Below, one piece after another: positions 53,001-60,600 of a stretch of 64,000 nt of DNA; the stretch's first letter is position 1, and the number at the start of each line of letters is the position of its first letter. The notes under the pieces are model-generated. The model had not been told where the DNA came from. It made no database searches and saw nothing but the letters and a program-made list of their open reading frames with translations. The stretch is from JANNMJ01 sp031426455 (GTDB lineage Bacteria > Bacteroidota > Bacteroidia > Cytophagales > Hymenobacteraceae). Where the stretch lies: NCBI GenBank assembly GCA_031426455.1, contig JANPLI010000154.1:14970-78969 (forward strand), given 5' to 3'. The translations under genes were made by a program, and so were the position numbers.

Positions 53001-53719
53001 GCGCCGGTGAAGGCGCCTTGCCGGACATCGTAGGGCGCGATGGACACCTGAATCTGATCCACGGCGTCGAGCGAAATCGGCTGGGCGTTGGCTTGTCCGC
53101 CCACCGTGCTGCTCAGGCCGAAGGCGTTGTTGAAGATGGCCCCGTCGATGGTGAAGTTGTTGTAGCCGCCGTTACGCCCGCCGAAGCTCTGGCCATTGGC
53201 CTGGGGCGTGAGGCGCGTGAAGTCGTCGAAGGAGCGGTTCAGCGTCGGCAGGCGCTCGATCTGCTCGCGCGAAATCTGGGTGGCGGCGCCGGTGCGGTCG
53301 GAGTTGATGACGGCGTCGCGCTGGCCCGTCACGGTGGCCGCTTGCAGCTCCGTGGCCTGCTCGCTGAGCTTCACGTCGAGGCGCAGGTTCTGGCCCAGGG
53401 CCAGGAAAACGTCGGTGCGGGTCTGGTCAGCAAAACCTACCGACGTGACCTTTACCGTGTAAGGCCCGCCCACGCGGGTATTCTGGAAGTTGAACCGGCC
53501 GTCGTCGGTGGTCGGCATCGCGTAGATGGTATTGGTCGGCGTGTGCGTAGCCACCACGGTAGCACCGGGCACGGGCTGGCCCTTCTGGTCGGTCACCTGG
53601 CCATTCATCGCGCCGGTAGTGGTGCCCTGGGCAAGGGCCTCGCGGGTGGGCAGCAGCGCGGCGGGCGCGGCGCAGGCCAGCAGCACGAGCAGCGGAAGTC
53701 GGGTAAGCGGTCGGTTCAT
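50099..53719 (-). CDS. Oar-like TonB-dependent outer-membrane receptor
   Basis: 1206 residues. The signal peptide has LLVLLACAAPAALLP and ends EALAQ. Residues about 35-125 form a carboxypeptidase-regulatory-like domain (MNGQVTDQKGQPVPGATVVA, GRFNFQNTRVGGPYTVKV). A TonB plug follows (about 130-250) with AATVTGQRDAVI and GYNNFTIDGAIFNNAFG. The remainder is a large 22-strand barrel rich in aromatic strand ends. The protein ends WQMQIGLRYIFN, the usual terminal aromatic pattern. It resembles the Oar family of Myxococcus and Bacteroidota, which take up or export large molecules and may secrete proteases. No SusD partner is adjacent, so it is not a classic SusCD pair. Confidence 0.92.
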   Translation of the reverse strand: MNRPLTRLPLLVLLACAAPAALLPTREALAQGTTTGAMNGQVTDQKGQPVPGATVVATHTPTNTIYAMPTTDDGRFNFQNTRVGGPYTVKVTSVGFADQTRTDVFLALGQNLRLDVKLSEQATELQAATVTGQRDAVINSDRTGAATQISREQIERLPTLNRSFDDFTRLTPQANGQSFGGRNGGYNNFTIDGAIFNNAFGLSSTVGGQANAQPISLDAVDQIQVSIAPYDVRQGAFTGAGINAVTRSGSNKFSGSVYGFYRDQSFVGKKVGDVEQAYPKFDLKNYGFRVGGPIIKDKLFFFLNAEQERRNDPPTGNFRALRPGLTAGTDVSSASAAQLDELQGFLRTRYNYNAGAYENYQLEQNSDKATAKLDWNISDKHRFSVKYNYLKSYRDVSPSNSGALTNGRSQSNTGLPFESAYYRINNNLHSVIGELNSTFGARASNNFTAGYTAFRDFRESSGGIFPLVDIGNGPAGTTSATPTLTSFGYEAFSANNILNTDVFQVGDNYTMFLGRHVLTLGTYNEFYKFKNGFAPNYYGNYQFNSLDAFYNSAGFVRDANGALVAAPAGTPATPAALYRLQYSALPDGSFPFAKITAQQFGLYAQDEYAVRQNLKVTLGLRADVPNIPTDIGRNEDVAKLRFRDGYRIETDQFQKTSLLFSPRVGVNWDVLDNQRYQVRGGTGVFTGRVPFVWISNQASNNGLLFGSFSNSNTVFNPSETAYIPQTRAANTSYNLAVTEKDFKFPQVWRTNLATDIQLPGGIVATLEGIFTQDLNAIYHENVNLPNATVFAKGADNRPIYYYADANGNAINLRNASTPRDAAGVQTGNYRPAIFANNRIYGPVVNPANGTQLFDTTRTAGAPFYGGRPKANTAANPNITDAIVMRNTNKGYSYSVTGQLRRAFDNGLYVDVAYTYTDSRSVNDGGSIAQSIWRDRAVSGDPNANVLSYSNFLQQHRVIASGSYKREYLRHAATTVSVFYVGAAANDAFGSSRFSYVYQGDMNGDGAGGNNDLMYVPRSAEEITLQDVRFYAPNDRDRLNVVSTYTKEQQWADLNSYIEQDKYLKERRGKYAERNGAARPWQHRIDFRLLQDVFTNLGNDNRNTLQFSLDVFNIGNLLNKNWGVIQTPNRNNLLSFQSYGADGKPVFQYPYLVNPTISPATIDSGGTITTPGAVTTPGQVLNKTFRDDVGGLASRWQMQIGLRYIFN

Positions 53720-54049
53720 CAGCAGGAAAATGGAATGAAGGGAGAAGAACGAAAGGGAGCAGAACGAAGGAAAAGCCGTTCCGGGCGCAAAGCTCCGGCT
53801 ACCCCGCGGGGCACCGGTGTTACGCCAGCATTACGCGGCAAGCCGCGCACTATTTGATCAGGAGGCCTGCAACCGACCTAACCCGCAACGTGCCAACGCA
53901 CGGCGGGATTGATTGACAGTCTGTTCGTGATCGGGCGGGTTTCGCTGCGGAAACCGTAATTCAGCGGCGGGCTCAAAAAACCGGCGGCGGGCTGGTTTTT
54001 TTGCGGCGCGCTACCCGCGCCCGCCGGGGTTTGGCCCGCGCGGCGCCGG
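53720..54049. terminator. Intergenic region with a bidirectional terminator (53975-54001)
   Basis: AAAAAACCGGC (53975-53985) pairs with GCTGGTTTTTT (53991-54001), bounded by A- and T-runs, and probably ends the kinase/regulator operon. The 255 bp next to the receptor start must hold its promoter, but I see no clean -33/-7 pair. The sequence near 53721-53775 is purine-rich (GAAGGGAGAAGAACG). Confidence 0.6.
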
Positions 54050-55447
54050 TTAGGCCCCGAAAAGGGCCGAAGCGGTCGTGCTATCCGGCATCGGCAGCCG
54101 CAGGTGCCAGACTACGCCGCCGCCCGGCGCGGGCGTGCAGGCCAACTCGCCGTCGAGCTGGCGACTGAGCAGGCGCACCAGGCGCAGGCCGAAGCCCGGC
54201 GCCGCCAAGGGGTCGAGGCCGGGCGGCAACCCCACACCATTGTCGCTGACGGTGAGCGTGAGGACTTCGGCGGAAACCCGGGTCAGCGCGCACGTCAACT
54301 GCGGGGCAACGGTGCGGCTGGCCGGGAAGGCGTATTTGAGGGCATTGGTCAGCAGCTCGTTCAGGATCAGACCCAGCGGCAGGACGGTTTCAGTGGGCAG
54401 CGCCAGGTCCGGGGCGCAGCTCAGGTGCAGGGTGGGGCGCCCGGCCGGGGTGGGCACGGCGTCGAGCAGGCCGGTGGTCAGCTCGGTCAGGTAGGCGGGC
54501 AGCGCGATGGCGAGCGCCTGCGTGGGGTCGCTATCGCCGCCGTCTCCGTCGTTATCGCCGTCGCGGTAAAGGCGCTGGTGCAGCAGAATGATCGAAAACA
54601 GCCGCTGCCGGCTTTCCTCCAGGGCCAGGCGCGTGGCGGGCGTGGTGGCCTGCCCGGCCTGCAAGCTCAGCAGGGCGCTTACGAACTGGAGGTTGTTCTT
54701 GACCCGGTGGCTCAGCTCGCGCAGCAGCGCCTGGATGAATTCGGCCCGCGCCTGACTCAGCGCCAGGGCCGTTTGCAGGTCGGCGGTCTGGGCCGCGAGG
54801 CGGGCGCGCTGCCGGGCGAGCAAGGCATTCTGGCGGAGCGTCTTGGTGCGCTCGCGGTAGTACGAAACCTTGAAGGCCCGCAGCGCCACCAGCCCCAGCC
54901 CGAGGGTGTAGGCCACGGCCGTAGCGTGGTCAAGAAAGCGCGCCAGCCGACCCGGGTAGGGCCGGGGCCACGCGGGCAGGTAATATTCCACCGCCAGCAG
55001 GGCCAGCAGGTTCAGCCCCAGCACGGCCACCATTCCCCCCTGATGGCGCAACGGCGCGACCATCGGAAAAATCAGCGCCAGCATCAGCACCATATACACG
55101 CCGGGGCCGTCGAGGCCGGCGTTGTAGTAGTACACGGCCGAGAACGCCGCCACCACGAAGCTCACGAAAAGCCAGATGACGGCCGGTGTAAACCAACCCC
55201 GCCCGCGGCTCAGGTAATATACTACGGCTATCAGGCCCAGCCCCACCAGGCCGGTCCAGAAAATGCCCGGTTCCAGCCCCAGTACCGGCATCAGCGCCGT
55301 GGCGATGGCCGAGAAGAACCCGATCACGAGCAGCATCGCGTTGAAGAGCCGATGCTCGAACGCGAAGCGGGCGGGCGGGCCGCTCAGGTACTGGCCGAAC
55401 TCGCGCCGTGCCCGCCGCAGGCGGCGCCGGAACCCGGCGGCGCTCAC
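54050..55447 (-). CDS. Membrane sensor histidine kinase, HisKA_2 type
   Basis: 465 residues from a GTG that overlaps the stop of the response regulator gene by 4 bp. Residues about 25-190 contain roughly six membrane helices with no periplasmic sensor domain. A coiled segment leads to LLRELSHRVKNNLQFVSALLSLQ, the HisKA_2 phosphoacceptor box (H near 247). The HATPase_c domain follows, with ELLTNALKYAF (N box), DNGVGLPPG (G1) and GFGLRLVRLLSRQL (G2). Between the two domains lies a short acidic insert with DGDNDGDGGDSD. The pair probably controls adjacent envelope genes, but the signal is unknown. Confidence 0.93.
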   Translation of the reverse strand: MSAAGFRRRLRRARREFGQYLSGPPARFAFEHRLFNAMLLVIGFFSAIATALMPVLGLEPGIFWTGLVGLGLIAVVYYLSRGRGWFTPAVIWLFVSFVVAAFSAVYYYNAGLDGPGVYMVLMLALIFPMVAPLRHQGGMVAVLGLNLLALLAVEYYLPAWPRPYPGRLARFLDHATAVAYTLGLGLVALRAFKVSYYRERTKTLRQNALLARQRARLAAQTADLQTALALSQARAEFIQALLRELSHRVKNNLQFVSALLSLQAGQATTPATRLALEESRQRLFSIILLHQRLYRDGDNDGDGGDSDPTQALAIALPAYLTELTTGLLDAVPTPAGRPTLHLSCAPDLALPTETVLPLGLILNELLTNALKYAFPASRTVAPQLTCALTRVSAEVLTLTVSDNGVGLPPGLDPLAAPGFGLRLVRLLSRQLDGELACTPAPGGGVVWHLRLPMPDSTTASALFGA

Positions 55448-56154
55448 GCGGGGCGGGCTTTCCCAGGTTCCGAACCGGGGACTTCCACTTCGGCGCCCGT
55501 CGGCGCGGACGTCAGCCAGCCGTGGCGCCCGCCCAGCGCAATCAGCTCGGCCACGTTGCCCACCTGGTATTTGTACAGCAGGTTGCGGCGGTGCGTCTGC
55601 ACGGTCAGTTCCGAGAGGTGAAGCTGCTGGGCAATCTCCTTGGTGCGCAGGCCCTGCGCCAGCAGCCGCAGCACCTCCCGCTCGCGGGGGCTGGGCGGCA
55701 GCAGGTCAGGAAGCGCGGCGGCGCCCTCGGCCAGGGCGCCCTGGGCCTGGTGCAAGGCCAGCGCCACGGCCACGCGCAACTGTTCGTCGGTGTAGGGTTT
55801 GGTGAGGTAGCCCGCGGGGCGGGTGGCGTAAGCGCGGGCGGTGGTGGCGGCGTCGGAGTGGGCCGTCAGGTACAGCACCGGCACCGGCGGGCGGACCCCG
55901 TACGCGACCGCCTCGTAGGCGCGCACCGCCTCGATGACCTGAATACCGTCGGGGGCGGGGCGGCTCAGGCGCACGTCGCAGATGATCAGGTCGGGGGGCG
56001 AAGCCGCCGTTTCAAGCCAGTGCAGCGCGCCGGCGCCCGACACGGCGTGGCCCGCCACGTGGTAGCCCAAGTGCCCCAGCAGGGCCAGAAGGTACTCGAC
56101 CACGAGCAGGTCGTCTTCGATCAGCAGCAGGCGGGCCGGTTTGATGGGCAACAT
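55444..56154 (-). CDS. Response regulator, NarL/LuxR type
   Basis: 236 residues from ATG 56154; a TTG at 56163 adds three residues. The receiver domain has the acidic pair in LLIEDDLLVVEYLL, the phosphorylated aspartate D60 in IICDVRLS, T97 in YLTAHS and K119 in YLTKPY. The C-terminal HTH from about residue 160 is of the LuxR type (LPPSPREREVLRLLAQGLRT, then KEIAQQLHLSELTVQTH). It activates or represses transcription when phosphorylated. It is the first gene of the kinase operon. Divergent from the 56585 surface gene, across a 430-bp region that contains two palindromic elements. Confidence 0.94.
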   Translation of the reverse strand: MLPIKPARLLLIEDDLLVVEYLLALLGHLGYHVAGHAVSGAGALHWLETAASPPDLIICDVRLSRPAPDGIQVIEAVRAYEAVAYGVRPPVPVLYLTAHSDAATTARAYATRPAGYLTKPYTDEQLRVAVALALHQAQGALAEGAAALPDLLPPSPREREVLRLLAQGLRTKEIAQQLHLSELTVQTHRRNLLYKYQVGNVAELIALGGRHGWLTSAPTGAEVEVPGSEPGKARPA

Positions 56155-56432
56155 TTTATTCAAACAAAAAAATACGACGGGGCGCTTTGCTCAGGAGCAA
56201 AAATGCCTTACCGCTTGGAGACACAGACGCGCAAATTAAATACGTTTCCATAAGCGGGCCTCATCGGAGCTCATATTTGGCCTTGACGCCGATTTTTCGG
56301 CACCCACCTCCTGCTCTGCTGCGGCTGAATGGATGGACTACGACCCCAAACCACGGCACCCCGCGCCCCGCACCGTGGCCCGTTCGGCGCTTACCTGCCA
56401 AGCGCACCCAATTATAACCATTTAGCAAAAAT

Positions 56433-56512
56433 TACCTGAAAACAGGTATTGCACCCGTGGGGTAAGCGGACAGTCTGGGTAAACCGGCTCAAAAAATACC
56501 TCCAAACAGGTA
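56433..56512. promoter_or_regulatory. Two 16-bp palindromes, candidate regulator binding sites
   Basis: TACCTGAAAACAGGTA at 56433-56448 and TACCTCCAAACAGGTA at 56497-56512 are the same dyad, in the same orientation, 64 bp apart, and both are followed by TTGC. They lie in the 56155-56584 gap between the response regulator and the beta-helix gene. The rest of that gap has no gene I can support. Confidence 0.6.
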
Positions 56513-56584
56513 TTGCGGGCCTAAGGGGGACCCCGGACCTTTATACGGTTTCAATTTTTACTAAAAACCTCATAGTTTTCTCTG

Positions 56585-57622
56585 ATGAAAAAGATTTTTC
56601 TCTCCGTGTTGCTCGCCGCCGGCATCGCCGCAGTGGCTACCCCGGCTTCGGCCCAAACCATCCGTCGCTGCAACAACGTCGGCGTGACGGGTACCAACAT
56701 CTACACCACCGCGCAGGCCGCCCACGATGCGGCCACGGCCGGTGATATCATCTACCTGGAGCCTAGCTCCGCCTCTTACGGAAACCTGAACTGCACCAAA
56801 GCCCTCACGTTCATCGGCACGGGCTACTACCTGACGGAGCAGTCGCCGGCGCTACAGGTCGATAACCGCAGCGTGTTGCTCGACGGAGTGTACATCAATG
56901 CCGGCAGCGGCGGGGCGCGCATCACGGGCTGTACGATTACGAACACCTTTGTGGTAAGCTCTAATAATGTCATCATCGAGCGTAATCTGATTCAGAACAC
57001 CTTCTACTATGGCTACAACCCGAACAGCGGCAACCAGGAAGCCATCACGACTGGACTGATCCGGCAGAATTTTATGACTTCAAACCTTTACCTCTACACC
57101 AACTCATTCGGAATGACCGGGGTACTGATCAGCAATAACGTCATCAGAGATGGCATCGGCGCCAATAATACGGCGCTGCTCAACGGCCTGCTCATCAGCA
57201 ACAACGTGCTGGGCTACTACGATGGCACCGGCAGCGGCGAACTAAGCGTGAACAACTCGGTGGTGAAAAATAACATCATCACCGTGCCGGGCGGCTCCTT
57301 CACCACCGGTGCCAACACCTACACCAACAACATCGGCGCGGGTACCCAATTCGGCACCGCCAACGGCAACAAGCAGAACGTGAACATGGCGAACGTCTTC
57401 ATGGGCGCCGCTATCACTTCAACAGACGGTGCCTACAAGCTGAAAGCCGGCGCCACTCCGGCCACCGGTGCCGGCGAAAGCGGCGTGGACTGCGGCGCGT
57501 ACGGCGGGGCGGTGCCCTACATCCAGGCAGGCATCCCGGCGGTGCCTACCATCTACCAATACAGCCAGAGCGTGTCGGGCACGACCCTGAACGCCACGAT
57601 CAGCACCCGGTCCAATAAGTAG
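56585..57622 (+). CDS. Secreted right-handed beta-helix protein
   Basis: 345 residues with a clear signal peptide (MKKIFLSVLLAAGIAAV ending ASAQ). The mature part is a parallel beta-helix of pectate-lyase/NosD type: DIIYLEPSSASYGNL, then coils rich in asparagine (GCTITNTFVVSSNNVIIERN, ISNNVIRDG, LISNNVLGYYDG, VVKNNIITVPGG). Active-site residues of a lyase cannot be identified. There is no type IX sorting domain at the end (TISTRSNK), so it may stay in the periplasm or be exported by other means. It lies behind two palindromes and precedes the giant repeat protein by 41 bp. Confidence 0.85.
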   Translation: MKKIFLSVLLAAGIAAVATPASAQTIRRCNNVGVTGTNIYTTAQAAHDAATAGDIIYLEPSSASYGNLNCTKALTFIGTGYYLTEQSPALQVDNRSVLLDGVYINAGSGGARITGCTITNTFVVSSNNVIIERNLIQNTFYYGYNPNSGNQEAITTGLIRQNFMTSNLYLYTNSFGMTGVLISNNVIRDGIGANNTALLNGLLISNNVLGYYDGTGSGELSVNNSVVKNNIITVPGGSFTTGANTYTNNIGAGTQFGTANGNKQNVNMANVFMGAAITSTDGAYKLKAGATPATGAGESGVDCGAYGGAVPYIQAGIPAVPTIYQYSQSVSGTTLNATISTRSNK

Positions 57623-57663
57623 CGCGACCTATCGGCGGCCCGCCGGTTTCGCCTTTCATACTT

Positions 57664-60600
57664 ATGACGATTTTTTGCACCCCGCAGCGCGGCCGGCCCT
57701 GGCTGGTCCCGCTGCTTCCCTGGCTCGCGGCGCTGGCGCTGACGGGTAGCCTCCTGCTACCCTCCGCGCCCGCCTTGGCTCAGACGGCCCCTAACCTCGA
57801 CCGCGTAGAATACTTCCTCGACACCGACCCCGGCTACGGCCTGGCGACGGCGGTGACGCTGCCCGGCGGCACCACTACCACAGCCGCCAACCTCACCATT
57901 CCGGTGAGCATTGCGAGCTCCGCGCCCGGCTTCCACGCGCTGTACATCCGTTCGCGCTCCGGGGGCAGTCTGTGGAGCCAGACCCTGCGCCAACTGTTCT
58001 ATGTGGATGCGGCCACCGCCGCCACCGCGCCGAACCTCAACCGCATCGAGTACTTCCTCGACACCGACCCCGGCTACGGCCTGGGCACGGCTGCGACCCT
58101 TACGGGCGCGGCGTCGGCCAACCGGACGCAGACCTTCGCCGTGCCGCTGGGCGCCGTGGCGGCGGGTTTTCACTCCTTATACTACCGCTCGCGCGACGTG
58201 AACGGTGGCTGGAGCCAGACCGGCCGCCAGCTTTTCTACGTGGATGACGCTACTACCACCACCGCCCCGGCGCTGGTGAAGGCGGAGTTTTATGTAGACA
58301 CCGATCCGGGCTACGGCGCGGCGACGGCCGTGCCCATCGGCGGGGGCGTCACGAACGCCACAGGCGTGAGCCTGGTGGTGCCGTTGGGGTCGCTGGCGGT
58401 CGGTTTTCACCGACTGTTCATCCGCACCCTCGACGCGAACGGCAAGTGGAGCCAGACCACCAGTCAGCTCTTTTACCTCGACGACCTGACCACCACCACC
58501 GCCCCGGCGCTGGTGAAAGCCGAGTTTTATCTGGATACCGATCCGGGCTACGGCGCGGCCACGGCCGTGCCCATCGGCGGTGGCGCCACCAACGCGCCGA
58601 GCGTGAATCTGGTAGTGCCGCTGGGGGCGGTGGCGGTGGGGTTCCACCGGCTGTTCATCCGCACCCTCGACGCCAGCGGTAAGTGGAGCGAGACCTTCAA
58701 CCGGCTGATTTACGTCGATGACTTTACCGTGACGAGCAGCACGACCATCAACAAGGCCGAGTACTACTTCGACACCGACCCCGGTTACGGGTCGGGCGTC
58801 AACGTGCCCATCAGCACGCCCGCGCCGGACCTGCCGAGCCTCAACCTGCTGGCCGACGCCAGCGCCCTGGCCGACGGCAGCCACCGGCTGTTCGTCCGCA
58901 CCCGCGACGCGAACAACAAGTGGAGCCTGGTGCTGAGCCGAACGTTCGCCAAGAGCAGCTGCGCCGTGTCTGATAATTTCGCCGCCGACCTGCCGAGCGC
59001 TAGCTACGGCAGCAATTTCAATCAGGCCGAAGCGGTGGCCGTCTTCAACGGCACCGGCACAGCGGGCTTCTACAACAATTACTACGTTAACGTGGACCTC
59101 GGTGCCAGCACCCGCACCGTATCGGAAGTACAGTTTGGGCTGCGGAACCTCAACGGCAATGCCGTGAACTACACCGTCCAGACGCAGACCTCGCCCGACG
59201 GCAGCACCTACACCACCGTCAACACCGTGACGGCCACACTGGCGGCCAACCAGGCATCGGCGGTGCTGGTGCAGCGGCCGCTCGCGCCGGTGCAGGCCAA
59301 CGTGCGGTACGTGCGGCTGCTGTTCACGTCGGCCAGCTCCATCGGCTCGCCGATTCAGATGACCAGCGCGGGCGTGTACTACTTCAACTGCGTGGTGCCG
59401 ACCATTACGCAGCTCAACCCCACCAGCGGCCCGGTGGGCACAAGCGTGACCATCACGGGCACCAACCTGACGGGCGCGAGCGCCGTGCGGTTCAACGGCA
59501 CCCTGGCCACCACCTTCAGTGCCGTCAGCGCCACCAGCGTGACGGCCACCGTGCCGGCCGGTGCCACCACCGGTACCGTCAGCATCACCACGCCCAACGG
59601 CACGGCCGTGAGCACGGGCAGCTTCACGGTAAGCCAGCCGGTGCCGACCGTGACCGGCCTGAACCCCACCAGCGGCCCGGTGGGCACGAGCGTGACCATC
59701 ACGGGTACCGGCTTCGCCACCACTACGGCCGTGAAGTTCAACGGCACCAACGCCCCCGGCTTCTCGGTAAACGGTACGGGCACCACCCTCACGGTGAACG
59801 TACCCGGCGGCGCCACCACCGGCACCGTGAGCGTGACCAGCCCCGGCGGCACCGGCACGAGCAGCGGTACCTTCACCGTGATTCCGCCGCCGACGATTAC
59901 CACCTTCACGCCCACCAGCGGCGTGGCCGGCGCGAGCGTCACCATCAACGGCACGAACCTGACCGGCGCCACGGGCTTGACCTTCAACGGCACGGCCGCC
60001 ACGATCCTGACCAACACCGGCACGGCGATCACCACCATGGTGCCGGCCGGCGCGACCAGCGGCGTGATTCAGGTGACGACCGTAGCCGGCACCGGCACCA
60101 GCTCCACCAGCTTCACGGTGACGACGCCAAACTCAGCGCCCACCGCCCTCGGCCTCTCGCCGCAGAACGTTAACGAGAACACGGCCGGCGGCACGGCCAT
60201 CGGCAACTTCTCCACCACCGATGCCGATGCCGGCAACACCCACACCTACACCCTGGTGGCGGGTACGGGCAGCACCGACAATGCCGCCTTCAGCATCAGC
60301 GGCAACCAGCTCGTCATCAGCAGCGCGCCCAACTTCGAGGTGAAGCCGAGCTACGCCATTCGCGCGCGCACCACCGACCAGGGCGGGCTGACTTTCGAGC
60401 AAACGTTCACCATCACGGTCACGAACGTGAACGAGGCGCCGGCCATCAGCGCCCAGACGCGCAGCATCGCCGAGAACAGCGCCAACGGCACGGCCGTGGG
60501 TGCCGCGTTGACCGCCACCGACCCCGACGCCGGCACCACACTGACTTACAGCATCACGGCCGGTAACACCGGCGGGGCGTTCAGCTTCGGCACCGGCGGG

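Noticed and set aside
50099..53719. SusC of a SusCD polysaccharide locus
   Set aside because: There is no SusD gene next to it, and the N-terminal regulatory domain and plug look like the Oar family.
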